DNA of 25,512 bases, from the NCBI GenBank assembly GCA_041663285.1, contig JBAZSP010000017.1, forward strand, positions 1-25,512, read 5' to 3'. Position 1 is the stretch's first letter; each line of letters begins with the position of its first letter. Made by a program: the position numbers and the translations under genes. Positions 6,096 through 12,941 of the stretch are shown here, piece after piece. This DNA is from UBA1435 sp041663285. Its GTDB lineage: Bacteria; Patescibacteriota; Microgenomatia; UBA12405. The notes under the pieces were generated by a model. The model ran no database searches and was not told where the DNA came from. It saw only the letters and a program-made list of their open reading frames with translations.

Positions 6096-6383
6096 ATGGC
6101 CTGCATCTACATTCTTCAAAGTCTTAAAACTCGAAAATTTTACATCGGTTCCAGCCATCAGGACAATCCCGCCATTCGGCTCAAATCTCACAATTCCGGT
6201 AAAACCAGATCGACCAAATCCGGCCGTCCTTGGGTTATAATTCATCAGGAATATTTTTCTACCTACACCGAAGCCTGCAAAAGGGAAGTTTTCCTTAAAT
6301 CCGGTCAAGGTAGAAAACTCATCAAGGAGGGTGGGCAGGACGGTAATGCGCTAGTCTTGAAAACTAGTGGGAGCAATCCCTAA
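6096..6383 (+). CDS. Mini GIY-YIG nuclease whose C-terminus is translated from tRNA-Ser
   Basis: 95 aa from ATG 6096 (an in-frame GTG at 6063 lies in the hairpin). Single GIY-YIG domain: CIY (3-5), YIG (16-18), Arg28, His32-Asn33 and the catalytic Glu64 in REVFLKSG. This is the UvrC-N-terminal/UPF0213 type without a DNA-binding partner domain. From about residue 78 the protein is encoded by the D-arm, anticodon and variable arm of tRNA-Ser (tail NALVLKTSGSNP), so the coding region overlaps the tRNA by 58 bp. It is the only gene between the truncated and intact tRNA-Ser copies. It should cut DNA; a homing-like role at tRNA genes is my inference. No obvious -10 was found. Confidence 0.82.
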   Translation: MACIYILQSLKTRKFYIGSSHQDNPAIRLKSHNSGKTRSTKSGRPWVIIHQEYFSTYTEACKREVFLKSGQGRKLIKEGGQDGNALVLKTSGSNP

Positions 6384-6407
6384 CAGGTTCGACCCCTGTA
6401 CCCTCCG
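6326..6407 (+). tRNA. tRNA-Ser (anticodon UGA)
   Basis: Acceptor GGAGGGT/ACCCTCC, anticodon stem CTAGT/ACTAG with loop CTTGAAA (UGA), long variable arm with GGGA-GCAA-TCCC, T-arm ACAGG-TTCGACC-CCTGT, discriminator G. CCA not encoded. The first 34 nt are duplicated at 6019-6052. No promoter directly upstream except through the GIY-YIG gene. Confidence 0.95.
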
Positions 6408-6409
6408 CA

Positions 6410-6438
6410 ACGTAAATTTTTTTAAAAAAATTGTACGT
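6410..6438. terminator. Bidirectional terminator between tRNA-Ser and DUF1266 gene
   Basis: Near-perfect palindrome ACGTA-AATTTTTTT/AAAAAAATT-GTACGT. A/T runs on both strands suit termination of the rightward tRNA and the leftward DUF1266 gene. Confidence 0.6.
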
Positions 6439-6474
6439 CCCGCCTTTGTCCCCCTCCAGTTAATAAATCAGCGG

Positions 6475-7398
6475 CTACTTCTCCGAATAACCCCACGGAA
6501 TCACCTGCCACCATCCCCCAGTAGATAATAAAATTTTTATCAACCCCCTTGCCTGATTTCCCTTAGTCGCTCCGCCCCAAATCTCCCTGCCCAGCGCATA
6601 ATTTTCCCCAAACTCTTCCCAAGACGAAAATCTCTTTTTTGCTACCTCCCCGTTTTTATCCAAAATTATCCACGCCTCTTTTTTGCTTAAGTAACCCACC
6701 ATATTTCCGCTCCTAACTAGCAAAACCAGTCTACCCTGATCCCAGGCATAAACCAATTTTTCATCCAAGCTCCCCTTATGTTGTTTTACCAGCCTTAAAA
6801 TTCTTAAATCTTCTTCTTTAATATTCGGCTCTCTTGACTTTATTTCGTCCTCGCTTAAATCACCATATAACCTGGACAATTCCATGTATAGCCTAGCTTC
6901 TCTGCTGTGGCCTTCGGTCGCCACCCAGGTCATTGCTTCCAATAATTCCTCTCGATTGTTAACCCCCCAATCCCGTGAAAGCATTTCTTTCAAATTTGCC
7001 ACTTCTGCCGTCCTATTCCCTTTAATTTCCAAAATATCCCCGCTCCAGCCATTCATTATCGACAATACTCCCCCCAAAGCCACCGCCCATCTCCGATAAT
7101 TTGTCTTCTCCTCACCCACCTCAAATACTTTCGCTTCTTCGATTAGTCCATTTATATCCATTGCCTCTGCCGCCGGTAGAGCTTTTCCTGCTTTCCCCCC
7201 TATCACGTTCTTTGATAACACCGGCTCCCCTCTTGGCCGATTATCGGTACTCATCATTACCCTAACTTTTTCCGCCAGAGTCTTACTATACGGTCCCCAC
7301 TTTCTGGCAATCAGCCCTCCCAAAACTACCAGTAACACCATCATCAATCCAAACACTATTACCGATAAATAATCTTTATTGCCTGTGTTGTCGGTCAT
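6475..7398 (-). CDS. DUF1266 protein with N-terminal membrane anchor
   Basis: 307 aa from the ATG at 7398 (an earlier in-frame ATG at 7425 is possible; a TATACT box lies between them, which favours the shorter form). One transmembrane helix near residues 12-32 (VIVFGLMMVLLVVLGGLIA), then a cytoplasmic or periplasmic domain. The C-terminal half shows DUF1266 features: DWGVNNREELLEAMTWV, EGHSREARLYMELSRL, and near the end FSSWEEFGENYALGREIWGG. The molecular function of DUF1266 (YbeU/YbeR family) is unknown; some relatives appear near toxin or effector genes. No partner gene is evident here; divergent from the hibernation factor gene and convergent with tRNA-Ser. Confidence 0.75.
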   Translation of the reverse strand: MTDNTGNKDYLSVIVFGLMMVLLVVLGGLIARKWGPYSKTLAEKVRVMMSTDNRPRGEPVLSKNVIGGKAGKALPAAEAMDINGLIEEAKVFEVGEEKTNYRRWAVALGGVLSIMNGWSGDILEIKGNRTAEVANLKEMLSRDWGVNNREELLEAMTWVATEGHSREARLYMELSRLYGDLSEDEIKSREPNIKEEDLRILRLVKQHKGSLDEKLVYAWDQGRLVLLVRSGNMVGYLSKKEAWIILDKNGEVAKKRFSSWEEFGENYALGREIWGGATKGNQARGLIKILLSTGGWWQVIPWGYSEK

Positions 7399-7514
7399 AA
7401 TTAATGCTGCTTTAGTATAACTCATCCCCGCCCTTTTGTTATTATCTTAAATTTGCTATCCTTAATTAACTAATGTCTTTACTTAAAGTTATTAGTTTAA
7501 ATTTCCCATAGCTT

Positions 7515-7811
7515 ATGCTCATCCATATTGCCACCCTTAATTTTGACCTCACCGACAAAATCCGGGAGCTCGTCGATACCAAATTATCCCAGAAACTGGA
7601 TCGGCTACTAAGTTCGGTCGACCAGGCCCTTCGGGTTGCCAACGTCTCCATCGAAAAGTTACCCCGGTCCGGCTACAAAATTAAATTCGATATGGTTTTA
7701 CCGCCCCGACACCAAATATTTGCCGAAAACCAGCACCCGGTTTTAACCACTGCCCTCACTGGCCTTAAAGAACAGATCGAAAAACAGCTCCTTCGCTACA
7801 AGCCCCAGTAG
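7515..7811 (+). CDS. hpf: Ribosome hibernation promotion factor, short form (HPF/RaiA family)
   Basis: 98 aa, the length of short HPF/YfiA without the C-terminal dimerisation domain. Order of elements fits the S30AE domain: beta strand HIATLNFDL, helix TDKIRELVDTKLSQKLDRLL, strands VANVSIEKL and YKIKFDMVLPP, then QIFAENQHPVLTTALTGLKEQIEKQLLRY. It binds the 30S decoding region in stationary phase and blocks mRNA and tRNA binding. Start is the ATG at 7515; the upstream region is AT-rich with several weak -10 candidates and no Shine-Dalgarno. Stands alone, 49 nt before the SGNH hydrolase. Confidence 0.88.
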   Translation: MLIHIATLNFDLTDKIRELVDTKLSQKLDRLLSSVDQALRVANVSIEKLPRSGYKIKFDMVLPPRHQIFAENQHPVLTTALTGLKEQIEKQLLRYKPQ

Positions 7812-7848
7812 TCCAACTTTAAACCTTTCTATTGCGACATCTTTTCCC

Positions 7849-7854
7849 TATACT
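7849..7854 (+). promoter_or_regulatory. -10 box of the SGNH hydrolase gene (leaderless)
   Basis: TATACT followed by 6 nt (GACACT) and the ATG at 7861. -35 match is weak (TTTCTA at 17 nt). Confidence 0.5.
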
Positions 7855-7860
7855 GACACT

Positions 7861-8769
7861 ATGGTTTTATTGGCTCTTTCTTTATTTATTTTCTTTCTGA
7901 TATCCGCTAAGCCCGTTAACTCCCAAATTCCCATCTTTTATCAGCTTCTTCAAGCCTACCACCCGGTAAGCCTTGGCCTGAACGAGCCCCCCTCCTCCAT
8001 TGTTTCATACTCTAGTTTGGCAAAATCTACCTTAGCCTCTTTTCCTCCCACTCCGGCGGTTCCGACGGTTCTTGGTGTTACCACCAGCTTGCCCCCGATT
8101 GGCGGCTCCGGCAAAGTCACTACAATCGTTGTTTTAGGCGACTCCATGATCGACAGCCTGGGAGCCGACATCCCCAAACTACAGCAGGCACTCCAAAAAT
8201 TATATCCAAATCAAAAATTCTCTATCATAAATTATGGCTACAGCTCAACCAATATTGACTATGGCCTTTATCGACTAACCAACAACTTCGAATACAAGGG
8301 CCTCCCCTACCAGTCCCTGATCTCCCTAAATCCCGACATCGTGGTTGTTGAGTCTTTTGCTTACAACAATTTTGGCAACACTCAATCCGGTATTGACCGC
8401 CAATGGCTTAACCTTGGTGCTATTACCACCATCCTCAAAGAAAAATTACCCGACACTCAAATCGTCCTCGCTGCTACCATCGCTCCCAACTCGGTTATTT
8501 TTGGTAATGGCGCCCCGGGGCTTTCTTTTTCCGCACTCGAAAAAATCGAACGGACCAAAACTATCAACCTTTATCTTCAAAACCTGATTAATTTTGCCAA
8601 CTCCCAAGGTTTCCCCCTGACAAACGCCTACACCGGCAGCCTAATAGATGGCAACGGTCGTAAGGACTTTATAAGTTCCGATGGCATCCACCCCTCCACC
8701 CTCGGCTCCGAATTCTTCTCCCAAACTCTGGCCAGAACTATTCATGACAATAATCTAATCTCTCCCTAA
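7861..8769 (+). CDS. Secreted SGNH/GDSL-family hydrolase
   Basis: 302 aa. N-terminal signal peptide or anchor (VLLALSLFIFFLISA), a Pro/Ser-rich linker, then the SGNH domain: block I VVLGDSMID with Ser95, block II-like INYGYSS, block III-like YNNFGN, and block V DGIHPS with Asp274/His277 completing the triad. Such enzymes deacylate or esterify polysaccharides and peptidoglycan outside the membrane; the substrate cannot be read. The start lies 6 nt after TATACT, leaderless. Together with the glycosidase, GT and LPXTG genes it fits cell-envelope maintenance. Confidence 0.85.
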   Translation: MVLLALSLFIFFLISAKPVNSQIPIFYQLLQAYHPVSLGLNEPPSSIVSYSSLAKSTLASFPPTPAVPTVLGVTTSLPPIGGSGKVTTIVVLGDSMIDSLGADIPKLQQALQKLYPNQKFSIINYGYSSTNIDYGLYRLTNNFEYKGLPYQSLISLNPDIVVVESFAYNNFGNTQSGIDRQWLNLGAITTILKEKLPDTQIVLAATIAPNSVIFGNGAPGLSFSALEKIERTKTINLYLQNLINFANSQGFPLTNAYTGSLIDGNGRKDFISSDGIHPSTLGSEFFSQTLARTIHDNNLISP

Positions 8770-8819
8770 ACAACATTCCTTCAAACAAAGCAAAACTCCA
8801 TATTTTTTTATGTAATAGC

Positions 8820-9146
8820 CTACTTCCCAATCATCCGTCTCAATTCCTGTACTGTCACCACTCTCGGCTCAGCCTCACCACTTGGCGGTGAAGCCACGCA
8901 AATAACTCGCTCTCCCACTCGTACTCCAGCCACACCTACTACATTTCCTGCCCGACTAATAGCTTGCTGGAAAAAAACTCTTGCAGCTTCATCCCGACGT
9001 TCTTGGTCATATCCGCCATAATCACCCCTCCCCTTTGCCGCAGCCGTCGCCCGCTCTATACAAAGTCTAATCGCCCGCCTCATCTCATCTGGGCTTAGCT
9101 GTGCCTTTGGAAAAATACCTCTCCTTTCTGCATTGTTATCTCCCAT
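8820..9146 (-). CDS. Small unknown protein
   Basis: 108 aa from ATG 9146, preferred over the in-frame GTG at 9206 because TAAAAT ends 7 nt before this ATG, the pattern of other genes here. Not recognised. First half is a charged helical region (DEMRRAIRLCIERATAAAKG), then a Gly/Tyr/Asp-rich turn, then a repeated-looking AARVFFQQAISRAGNVVGVAGVRV section. No membrane segment. Amino-acid composition is protein-like and the ORF is convergent with the SGNH gene. Function unknown. Confidence 0.55.
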   Translation of the reverse strand: MGDNNAERRGIFPKAQLSPDEMRRAIRLCIERATAAAKGRGDYGGYDQERRDEAARVFFQQAISRAGNVVGVAGVRVGERVICVASPPSGEAEPRVVTVQELRRMIGK

Positions 9147-9222
9147 ATAGCCAATTTTACCAAACTCCTTACTTTTGTCCAGCTTTTTTATCCCAAAATT
9201 CTCCACATAAAACTTCTATCAA

Positions 9223-9251
9223 TTGCTAATTAACGGCTAAATATCTATAAT
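9223..9251 (+). promoter_or_regulatory. Sigma-70-type promoter of rpmG (leaderless)
   Basis: TTGCTA (9223-9228), 17-bp spacer, TATAAT (9246-9251), then 7 nt to the ATG at 9259. Best formed leaderless promoter in the window. Confidence 0.8.
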
Positions 9252-9258
9252 ACCCCCT

Positions 9259-9438
9259 ATGGCTAAAGCAAAAAAAACACCCCGTCAAATTTTGGCCCTA
9301 CTTTGCTCTGTCTGCGGAGCTCAAAATTATTTGACCGAAAAAAACAAAACCAATACCCCCGACAAGCTCAAGTTGACCAAGTATTGCCGCTGGTGCCGCA
9401 AGCGAACCGAGCACAAGGAATCGACTAAACTCAAATAA
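9259..9438 (+). CDS. rpmG: 50S ribosomal protein bL33
   Basis: 59 aa, zinc-ribbon form: Cys16-x2-Cys19 (CSVC) and Cys43-x2-Cys46 (CRWC) with the typical Lys-rich N-terminus and K-KYC-WCRK pattern. It is a component of the 50S subunit near the E site. ATG chosen 7 nt after TATAAT, with a TTGCTA box 17 bp further up, which leaves no 5' leader. The stop codon is 10 nt before the start of the radical SAM gene, so the two are probably cotranscribed from this promoter. Confidence 0.92.
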   Translation: MAKAKKTPRQILALLCSVCGAQNYLTEKNKTNTPDKLKLTKYCRWCRKRTEHKESTKLK

Positions 9439-9448
9439 GTTTTGTGGT

Positions 9449-10441
9449 ATGATCATACCCCCCAGTCTCGTTTCCGCCCTGGAAAATATCTATATCTCTC
9501 CGTTTGAAACCTGCAATCTTCACTGCCGTCTCTGCTATACCAAAAAATCACCGGCCGGTCTTTCCAACTCCCAAATCCTTAATTTTGTTAACTCCTATTC
9601 CCGGTATTTAGAAAATAATTTCGAAGATACCTTTTTTGACGGCCTTCAACGCGTTAGCATTGATCAGCCAAAAAAAAGCGTATCAAGAAATATCACGCTA
9701 AAGTCTATTATTTTTTGCGGCGGCGAAGTATTTTTGCGCTCCTCTTTCCCTTCTTTAATCAACCGTTTAAACAATCAGAATATTTTCATCACTATTATTA
9801 CCAATGGCACTATAGATAAATTAACTAAAATCAAACAACCTTCCGCCTGCCAACTTCTCGTTTCCCTAGATGGACCACAAGAAATCCACGACCAAAACCG
9901 TGGTTCGGGTAATTTCGACAAAACCATTTCTTTTATCCGGCACGCACTTCAACTAGGATTCCCCACCGAAATTATGTTTTTGGTCACTCCGGACTCCTAC
10001 CCCTATTCCGCCTCCTTCTCAAACTATCTCTCTGTATCTTTTGGGCTACCGTTACTTCGCCTAAACTATATCACTTTAAAATCTGGTAATTTTATAAATG
10101 GTCATCCCCTCTGCCAAACCGCTCATACTGGTCCATCTCTAACCTCTCATCAGATCATTGATCTTAAAAAGAATTATTCATCTCTCCCTCCAAAAGACTT
10201 CGGTTGCTTCCAGCTAGCTCTCCAGTCCAACGGTCTTATCTATGGCTGTTGTGAATCGCCATACCCGCTTGGTTCCATGAACGATAACCCTCAAATTTAT
10301 ATCAATAATTTATTTAAAGCCCTGAAGCCATGCCTGGGCTGTGGCCAGTGCCGGGGTTGCTGCGCTCCCGATTTTCTCTGTGGTTATCTTCGTGAACTGC
10401 AGGCCCCAGATTGTCAGAATGCTGTAAAATTATTTCACTAA
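9449..10441 (+). CDS. Radical SAM protein with SPASM-like auxiliary cysteines
   Basis: 330 aa. The SAM-cluster motif C22-x3-C26-x2-C29 (CNLHCRLC) follows a beta strand IYISPFETC; GGE at 91-93 binds the SAM amino group, and SLDGPQEIHD resembles the central part of anaerobic-sulfatase-maturase/SPASM enzymes. The C-terminal part carries Cys253, 267, 268, 295, 298, 301, 304, 305, 311 and 322, enough for one or two auxiliary [4Fe-4S] clusters. SPASM enzymes usually modify peptides or proteins. There is a 50-residue insertion between the SAM motif and GGE. It sits 10 nt after rpmG and 1 nt before the EpmA-like gene. It is not lysine 2,3-aminomutase (EpmB) by length and motif. Substrate unknown; a peptide or translation component is inferred from neighbours. 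Confidence 0.85.
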   Translation: MIIPPSLVSALENIYISPFETCNLHCRLCYTKKSPAGLSNSQILNFVNSYSRYLENNFEDTFFDGLQRVSIDQPKKSVSRNITLKSIIFCGGEVFLRSSFPSLINRLNNQNIFITIITNGTIDKLTKIKQPSACQLLVSLDGPQEIHDQNRGSGNFDKTISFIRHALQLGFPTEIMFLVTPDSYPYSASFSNYLSVSFGLPLLRLNYITLKSGNFINGHPLCQTAHTGPSLTSHQIIDLKKNYSSLPPKDFGCFQLALQSNGLIYGCCESPYPLGSMNDNPQIYINNLFKALKPCLGCGQCRGCCAPDFLCGYLRELQAPDCQNAVKLFH

Positions 10442-10442
10442 T

Positions 10443-11456
10443 ATGGTTTCACCTTTCCCTAAACAGCTCATCCGGGAGCGGGTAACAAGTTTGATCAGAC
10501 AATACTTTAATAAAGGTGGATTCCGAGAAATCGATACCCCCACTCTTATCCCCTCTCTCCCTATCGAACCAAATCTCTACCCTCTAAAAACTAATTGGTC
10601 TTATCGCCAACAGGAATTGTTTCTGGCCACCTCACCCGAATCTTCGTTAAAAAAATTAATCTCGCAAGGAATCGGCAATTGTTTCACCATTGCCAAAGTC
10701 TTCCGTGATCTCGAAGATATCGGTCCCACTCACAATCTCGAATTTTCTATGCTTGAGTGGTACGAAATGGGGCATGATTATTATCACCTGGCTAAGTCTG
10801 TCGAAAAACTAATAAATTATATATACGTAAGAATAGATAAAGAAAAAAGCAAAAGAACTACTAATATACTCACCTACCAAAACCAGCTCATCGACCTTTC
10901 TCCACCCTGGCACCGAGTTACACTCCAAAAACTTTTTTTAGAATACGCCGGCATCGATCTGGCAGCCAACCTATCTCTACCCTCCATAATCAAAACCGCC
11001 GCCGCCAAAGGTTACAATGTCTCTGGGGTTACCACCTGGGAGCCACTTTACACCCAAATTTTTGTCAACGAAATCGAGCCCCGCCTACCCACCGATAAAC
11101 CGGTTTTTATTTTTGATTATCCCGCCGCCCTTTCTCCCCTTTGCCAAGTCTGTCCAAAACATCCTGGGTTTTCACAGCGTTTTGAGCTTTATATCGGTGG
11201 GATGGAAATAGCCAATGGCTACACCGAATTAACCGACGCCAAAACGATGGAATCCAATTTTAAAGCCGAAACCGAATTCCGCCGCCAGAATCGCTTACCT
11301 TTACATCCCTACGACCAAGACCTTGTTCAAGCCACTACCCATTTCCCCTCCTGTACCGGCATCGGACTGGGTGTCGACCGCCTGGCCATGCTTTTTGCCA
11401 ACACCGCTCACGTTGACGACGTTCTCTACTTCCCCACCTCCAAAATGATTTCCTAG
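10443..11456 (+). CDS. epmA: EpmA/PoxA/GenX-type lysyl-tRNA synthetase paralogue (EF-P lysyl ligase family)
   Basis: 337 aa, a class II aminoacyl-tRNA-synthetase catalytic core without the N-terminal anticodon-binding OB domain of LysRS; E. coli EpmA has about the same length. Motif 1 region FREIDTPTLIPS, substrate loop LATSPESSLKKL, motif 2 FRDLEDIGPTHNLEFSMLEWY-type with Arg and the EWY signature, and motif 3 GIGLGVDRLAMLF are all in place, and GGMEIANGYTEL supplies the lysine-binding Glu/Asn. EpmA attaches (R)-beta-lysine to elongation factor P. Neither EF-P nor EpmB is in the window, and the upstream gene is a different radical SAM enzyme. So the identity of the lysine-like substrate and acceptor is open. 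Confidence 0.85.
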   Translation: MVSPFPKQLIRERVTSLIRQYFNKGGFREIDTPTLIPSLPIEPNLYPLKTNWSYRQQELFLATSPESSLKKLISQGIGNCFTIAKVFRDLEDIGPTHNLEFSMLEWYEMGHDYYHLAKSVEKLINYIYVRIDKEKSKRTTNILTYQNQLIDLSPPWHRVTLQKLFLEYAGIDLAANLSLPSIIKTAAAKGYNVSGVTTWEPLYTQIFVNEIEPRLPTDKPVFIFDYPAALSPLCQVCPKHPGFSQRFELYIGGMEIANGYTELTDAKTMESNFKAETEFRRQNRLPLHPYDQDLVQATTHFPSCTGIGLGVDRLAMLFANTAHVDDVLYFPTSKMIS

Positions 11457-11800
11457 CCCACATCCTCATTACCGCCCCTTGCTAATTTGAATTTTTCATT
11501 AAGTTTTGATTTTTGATATTTGGCTTTTGAATTTATTGGTTATTGTTGAACGAAGTGAAATCCGCCTTTGGCGAAGATTTTGGAAATTTCAGCCAAAGGC
11601 TGCCTGCCCGCCTCTGGAGGGATCCACCTTTGGTGGAGAAAATTGGAATATATTTAGGATTTTTAGTATTTACAGGTCAATTTTTGGAGCAAAGCGACAA
11701 TAAATTGCCTTTAAATACAATCCACCTCTGGTGGAAGATATTAGGATTTGAAAGATTATTTCTATTCCTGAATCCTATTTCCTGAATCATGATTCAATTG
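11457..11800. other. Intergenic hairpin-repeat cluster, no convincing gene
   Basis: About 345 bp without a supported gene. Contains TTTTGATTTTTGAT-like simple repeats (11501-11530), then a run of short hairpins: TCCGCC-TTT-GGCGAA near 11561, CAGCC-AAA-GGCTG near 11592, CCCGCC-TCT-GGAGGG near 11607, TCCACC-TTT-GGTGGA near 11622, and TCCACC-TCT-GGTGGA near 11720. Ends with tandem CTGAATC/CTGAATCATGATTC words (11767-11795). ORFs read across it are made of these repeats. Confidence 0.75.
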
Positions 11801-11806
11801 TATAAT
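11801..11806 (+). promoter_or_regulatory. -10 box of the 50-aa protein gene
   Basis: Perfect TATAAT, 8 nt before ATG 11815; -35 region lies in the CTGAATCATGATTC repeat and is weak. Confidence 0.55.
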
Positions 11807-11814
11807 CTATTAGT

Positions 11815-11967
11815 ATGGCCAATTCCAAATTACCCAAAAAAAATATTACACCGCCGTCCACGGTACCTACCGTCCCGCCAAAATTTCCGGTTTTCAAAAA
11901 ACCAAATTTTACCGGAAACAACACCCGTCTGGGCACCTTCATGTCCAACAACCGCGGCCGCCGCTAA
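11815..11967 (+). CDS. Small basic Pro/Asn-rich protein
   Basis: 50 aa, below common length cut-offs. Starts at an ATG 8 nt after a perfect TATAAT. The protein is Lys/Pro/Asn-rich with PPSTVPTVPPKFPVFKKP in the middle and ends LGTFMSNNRGRR. No cysteines, no hydrophobic segment; likely unfolded and perhaps nucleic-acid or ribosome binding. Not recognised. Support is the promoter placement, the C-rich third-position bias shared with neighbours, and a clean stop; there is no homology evidence. Confidence 0.5.
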   Translation: MANSKLPKKNITPPSTVPTVPPKFPVFKKPNFTGNNTRLGTFMSNNRGRR

Positions 11968-12117
11968 CCTCCTTTGCCCTCACCTTAAACCCTACTCGTC
12001 TCGAGTAACCCTGCTTTTTACATCTAATACCCTAGTACACAAGTTTAGCTATATTCCAATTCATACGAGATCCTTATTGATCTTTATGTACCAAAAACAT
12101 ATATTAATAATAAAAAG

Positions 12118-12330
12118 ATGTCACAACTCGAATGTCCCGATTGCCAAGCAATGGAAAAGATTAAAGAACAAATCGTTCAGTTTACACTCCAAAATCCCAA
12201 TACCCCTATTCCTCTAGAAATGGCAGTAGATCTCGCTAATACCATCATATGCCGGGACGCCCACCATGGTACCGGGGAAACCAAAGATTGCCAGGTTATA
12301 TCAACAATCCAAAGATGTCGTCTTCCTTAA
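12118..12330 (+). CDS. Small unknown protein with CxxC motif
   Basis: 70 aa. ECPDCQAMEKIKEQIVQFTLQ at the start gives CxxC (Cys6, Cys9); IICRDAHHGTGE and KDCQVISTIQRC follow, so Cys45, Cys58 and Cys66 plus His48/His49 could complete a zinc site. AATAAT lies 6 nt before the ATG. Not recognised as a known family. Stop is 22 nt before the kinase start, same strand. Probably real because of the motif density and promoter, function unknown. Confidence 0.5.
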   Translation: MSQLECPDCQAMEKIKEQIVQFTLQNPNTPIPLEMAVDLANTIICRDAHHGTGETKDCQVISTIQRCRLP

Positions 12331-12341
12331 TTTTTTACGAC

Positions 12342-12347
12342 TATAAT
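12342..12347 (+). promoter_or_regulatory. -10 box of the kinase gene (leaderless)
   Basis: Perfect TATAAT with 5 nt (CAAGT) to the ATG at 12353. No clear -35. Confidence 0.55.
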
Positions 12348-12352
12348 CAAGT

Positions 12353-12916
12353 ATGCCACTTCCTGCATTAATTCTAATTTCAGGCCTCTCCTGCACCGGC
12401 AAATCCACCTTAGCCCAAAAAATCTCCACCAAATTTTGCCTGCCTTGTTTCAGCAAAGATATGTTTAAGGAAGCACTCTTTGACCGTCTTGGCTATTCTG
12501 ACCGCTCCTGGTCCCAGCAGCTCGGCCGGGCTTCATACGATATCATGTATCTTATCGCCCAAAATCTCCTCTGTACCGGCCACTCACTGATTCTTGAAAG
12601 CAATTTCAAGGCCGATTTTGATCGGCCCCGCCTGCTTCAGATAAAACGTTCCACCCCTTTCCGGTCTCTAGAAATCCTCTGTTTTGCTCAAGGAGAAATC
12701 TTGTTTGAGCGCTTTAAGCAGCGTGCCCTATCCGGCCTCCGCCACCCCGGCCATGTCGACAATCTCTGCCTTCAGGAGCAGCAGGCCGTTCTCTCTTCCG
12801 GAGTTTGCCCGCCCCTGACTATTGGCCCGGTCATCAAAGTCAACACCACCGATTTCGAAAAAGTCCGTTATCCTCAAGTACTAACCCGAGTCAAACAGTT
12901 TATTTCCGGAAAATAG
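12353..12916 (+). CDS. P-loop NTPase, AAA_33/Zeta-like small-molecule kinase
   Basis: 187 aa. Walker A GLSCTGKST (11-19) follows a beta strand ALILIS; then FSKDMFKEAL, a helix-rich lid, strand HSLILESNF (80s) with an acidic residue in the Walker B/base position, and the LID-like RFKQRALSGLRHPGH with arginines that would contact phosphate. This is the layout of AAA_33 kinases (e.g. polynucleotide/chloramphenicol-phosphotransferase-like). It should transfer phosphate from ATP to a small molecule or nucleic-acid end; substrate unknown. Leaderless start 5 nt after TATAAT. 25 nt upstream of the lipoprotein gene, which has its own -10. Confidence 0.78.
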   Translation: MPLPALILISGLSCTGKSTLAQKISTKFCLPCFSKDMFKEALFDRLGYSDRSWSQQLGRASYDIMYLIAQNLLCTGHSLILESNFKADFDRPRLLQIKRSTPFRSLEILCFAQGEILFERFKQRALSGLRHPGHVDNLCLQEQQAVLSSGVCPPLTIGPVIKVNTTDFEKVRYPQVLTRVKQFISGK

Positions 12917-12929
12917 CTTTTTCCTCTGC

Positions 12930-12935
12930 TATTAT
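12930..12935 (+). promoter_or_regulatory. -10 box of the lipoprotein gene (leaderless)
   Basis: TATTAT with 6 nt (TTTTAT) to the ATG at 12942. Confidence 0.45.
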
Positions 12936-12941
12936 TTTTAT

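Noticed and set aside
6017..6407. Group I intron in tRNA-Ser with a GIY-YIG homing gene
   Set aside because: The downstream tRNA is contiguous and complete, so nothing needs splicing; only the 5' half is duplicated and no group I core pairing was seen.
9449..10441. EpmB / lysine 2,3-aminomutase identity for the radical SAM gene
   Set aside because: Lacks aminomutase length and PLP-lysine motif and has many C-terminal cysteines of SPASM type.
11506..11785. 65- and 80-aa ORFs in the hairpin cluster
   Set aside because: Their codons are made of repeat words; no promoter at the start.
11789..12217. 142-aa plus-strand ORF at 11789
   Set aside because: It conflicts with the promoter-supported 50-aa and 70-aa ORFs in other frames and reads through the TATAAT box; composition is not protein-like.
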